Both the position numbers and the translations under genes were made by a program. The notes under the pieces were generated by a model that was not told the origin of the DNA, ran no database searches, and saw only the letters and a program-made list of their open reading frames with translations. 64,000 bases of DNA from an uncultured Eubacteriales bacterium (GTDB lineage Bacteria; Bacillota; Clostridia; Oscillospirales; CAG-272), in contig CAKRQU010000004.1 of NCBI GenBank assembly GCA_934394585.1, forward strand, positions 1-64,000. Direction: 5' to 3'. Positions 62,510 through 64,000 of the stretch are shown here, piece after piece (within the stretch, counting starts at the first letter, position 1; each line of letters starts with the position of its first letter).

Positions 62510-63010
62510 ATGAATAACGAAAAAGGAAAAACACGTTTCGGTTTTGCGGACGCCGTAATAATCCTCCTGATAATCGCCGTCGCGGCGGCAATAACATATC
62601 TTGTCATGCTGCAAAACGGCAAAGTAAACGAGGCGGATTACAAAACGGTGGAATATTCCGTAAAAATCACATCCGTGGAAGAGGAGCATCTTTCCGCTCT
62701 TGTCCTCGGCGCGGAGGTTTTCGATTCCTCCACGGGAAATCCCATAGGATATATAACGAATATCCGCTCCGAAAAAACAAAATACGCTTCCTCCGAGGAG
62801 GACGAACGCGGCAATGTGCCCGTAATGGTATACGATGATATCTATGATGTTTTCGTCACGGTGGTATGCACCTCCGCCACGGTAAACGAAACGGGATTTT
62901 GCAATATAGGCAATTTACGCATACTCGTCGGATCGCAGATATATTTTTCTTCCGGCTATCTGAACCGCACAGGCTACTGCACCAGATTTGAAATAAGGGA
63001 CGCACAGTGA
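62510..63010 (+). CDS. DUF4330-like membrane-anchored protein A
   Basis: A 166-residue protein: a short basic N-terminus, one membrane segment (about 13-36), and an outside beta-rich domain. The N-terminal FGFADAVIILLIIAVAAAITYL and the overall plan match DUF4330, whose function is unknown. GGAAAGGA precedes the ATG. It sits 36 bases after the ligase-like gene and 16 bases before its paralogue, so the three seem to form one unit. Confidence 0.75.
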   Translation: MNNEKGKTRFGFADAVIILLIIAVAAAITYLVMLQNGKVNEADYKTVEYSVKITSVEEEHLSALVLGAEVFDSSTGNPIGYITNIRSEKTKYASSEEDERGNVPVMVYDDIYDVFVTVVCTSATVNETGFCNIGNLRILVGSQIYFSSGYLNRTGYCTRFEIRDAQ

Positions 63011-63026
63011 GAAAGGAGATATCGCA

Positions 63027-63530
63027 ATGAAAGACAGCAAATCAAAAATCAGATTCAATATTTTCGACGCGATTATCTGCCTCGCCGTGATAGCCTGCAT
63101 CGCCGCAGTGGTGCTGAAAGTGGTTTACTTTGATAAGCGGAATGCGGAAAACGAGCAGGTGACGGTGGATTTTGCCGTTTATGACATAATGGACAATACA
63201 GCCGCATGCGCGGGAAAAGGCAATGTATATCTCGCCGCAAACGATGAATATCTCGGCGAAATAATCTCATCTCAGATAAGCGCAAACCGGATATACGTCG
63301 CAAACGAAAGCTCTCTCCACGCCGTGGACAATCCTCTCGGCAAAAAGGATCTCACAGGCAAAATGAAATTTTCCGGCATATCATCCGAAACGGGATTTTT
63401 CATAAACGGAAATATAAAAATTTCAGTCGGCTCCACGCTTTCCGTATATATACTCAATCCTGAAACGGGCGACGGTGCCGCCGTGGAAATAACGGTAAAT
63501 TCGATAGAAGTCGACAGCACGGAAAAATAA
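63027..63530 (+). CDS. DUF4330-like membrane-anchored protein B
   Basis: A 167-residue paralogue-like neighbour: basic start (KDSKSKIRFN), one membrane segment (about 13-33, FDAIICLAVIACIAAVVLKVV), then a beta-rich exterior domain with a FINGNIKISVGS stretch comparable to CNIGNLRILVGS in protein A. Shared plan and that stretch suggest an old tandem duplication, though identity is low. GAAAGGAG precedes the ATG. It is last in the MurJ-ligase unit. Confidence 0.75.
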   Translation: MKDSKSKIRFNIFDAIICLAVIACIAAVVLKVVYFDKRNAENEQVTVDFAVYDIMDNTAACAGKGNVYLAANDEYLGEIISSQISANRIYVANESSLHAVDNPLGKKDLTGKMKFSGISSETGFFINGNIKISVGSTLSVYILNPETGDGAAVEITVNSIEVDSTEK

Positions 63531-63576
63531 ATTCATCAAAATTTCTTCATTTTGCAAGAATTTTTTTACAAAACTA

Positions 63577-63605
63577 TTGATTTTATGCAAAAGTTTTGAT
63601 ATAAT
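63577..63605 (+). promoter_or_regulatory. Promoter of the HPr gene
   Basis: TTGATT at 63577-63582, 17-base spacer, TATAAT at 63600-63605. A TTTTATC / GATAAAA hairpin lies in the leader (about 63640-63656). Confidence 0.88.
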
Positions 63606-63671
63606 ACAGGTTAGTCCAAGGGATTTTAATGTAATTTTTGTTTTATCCCAGATAAAACACAGGAGCAGCAG

Positions 63672-63929
63672 ATGATTTCAAGAGAAGTAACGGTAAAAAG
63701 TAGCGTAGGTCTTCATGCAAGACCCGCAATGTTTTTCATTCAGAAGGCAAACTCATATAAAAGTTCTATATGGATTCAGGACGGAGATAAGCGCTCCAGC
63801 GCAAAAAGTCTTTTGGGCGTGCTCGCTATGGCTATATCCTGCGATGCGACGATAACTCTTATCGCCGACGGTCCGGACGAGACAGATGCTCTCGACGGTC
63901 TGGAGGAAGTTCTCCGCACGGCAGAGTGA
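63672..63929 (+). CDS. HPr family phosphocarrier protein
   Basis: An 85-residue PTS carrier. His15 lies in SVGLHARPA (about 11-19), the phosphorylation site used by enzyme I; Ser46 lies in SSAKSLLGVL (about 42-51), where HPr kinase acts. Both are present, so it is a full HPr rather than Crh. It stands alone with its own promoter; neither ptsI nor hprK is here. AGGAGCAG precedes the ATG. Confidence 0.93.
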   Translation: MISREVTVKSSVGLHARPAMFFIQKANSYKSSIWIQDGDKRSSAKSLLGVLAMAISCDATITLIADGPDETDALDGLEEVLRTAE

Positions 63930-63950
63930 GCCGAATGATCGAATAACTGA

Positions 63951-63985
63951 CGGCAGAAGGCTTACGCTTGTCTGCCGCTTTTTTT
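63951..63985 (+). terminator. Terminator of the HPr gene
   Basis: CGGCAGA / TCTGCCG outer stem with an inner pairing, then CTTTTTTT. Confidence 0.85.
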
Positions 63986-64000
63986 ACATGAAAAAAGGAG

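Overview
This 64-kb window reads as chromosome of a Gram-positive anaerobe of the Clostridia, probably an uncultured gut-type member. Evidence: a Tyr T-box leader, a SAM-I riboswitch on metK, an FMN riboswitch on a riboflavin ECF transporter gene, an OLE RNA with its membrane partner, the Firmicutes order rpoB-rpoC-L7Ae-rpsL-rpsG-fusA-tuf, FeoAB, long-form HPF, RqcH, and many sigma-A promoters with a 17-base spacer. I cannot name the species.

Layout. 1-2,320: a small accessory-looking stretch next to tRNA-Gln, with a cyclase-family enzyme and an XRE regulator, each preceded by a copy of one ~271-bp repeat carrying terminator and promoter and followed by the same type of hairpin. 2,534-6,536: feoAB, then a YitT-family protein. 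6,736-11,026: OLE RNA, oapA, tlyA, argR, recN. 11,117-15,808: T-box/tyrS, then a membrane protein plus MutS-like ATPase pair. 15,957-21,383: SDR and mannonate dehydratase, a lipoprotein, and an MBOAT/DHHW acylation pair. 22,118-24,705: SAM-I/metK, then FMN riboswitch/ribU/small-multidrug-export family. 24,868-37,613: the str operon and rpoBC on the minus strand. 37,644-40,735: alaS and a HIT protein. 41,482-48,958: amino acid permease, shikimate genes (AroE-AroK fusion, AroQ) with a YhaN-like ATPase and YqeG, then hpf. 49,130-57,198: tRNA-Glu, a domain-permuted GH3, RqcH, a lipoprotein and an ATPase. 57,431-63,929: rpsU, rimM-trmD, MurJ, an O-antigen-ligase-like protein, two DUF4330-like proteins and HPr.

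The most unusual feature is a dispersed intergenic element with a ~420-464-bp conserved core, present five times (around 5.2, 13.2, 21.7, 41.1 and 49.6 kb). It is a mosaic of small inverted repeats, mostly lies between convergent genes, and has a conserved 11-bp long-range complement inside the core. In one copy the core is bracketed by 62-bp inverted repeats. I find no plausible protein in it; it could be a MITE-like nonautonomous element or a structured RNA family. The second highlight is the OLE ribonucleoprotein locus: the RNA and OapA lie together, and an L7Ae-family gene by rpsL is a candidate for the third component, OapC. No CRISPR array, transposase, prophage or rRNA gene was seen.
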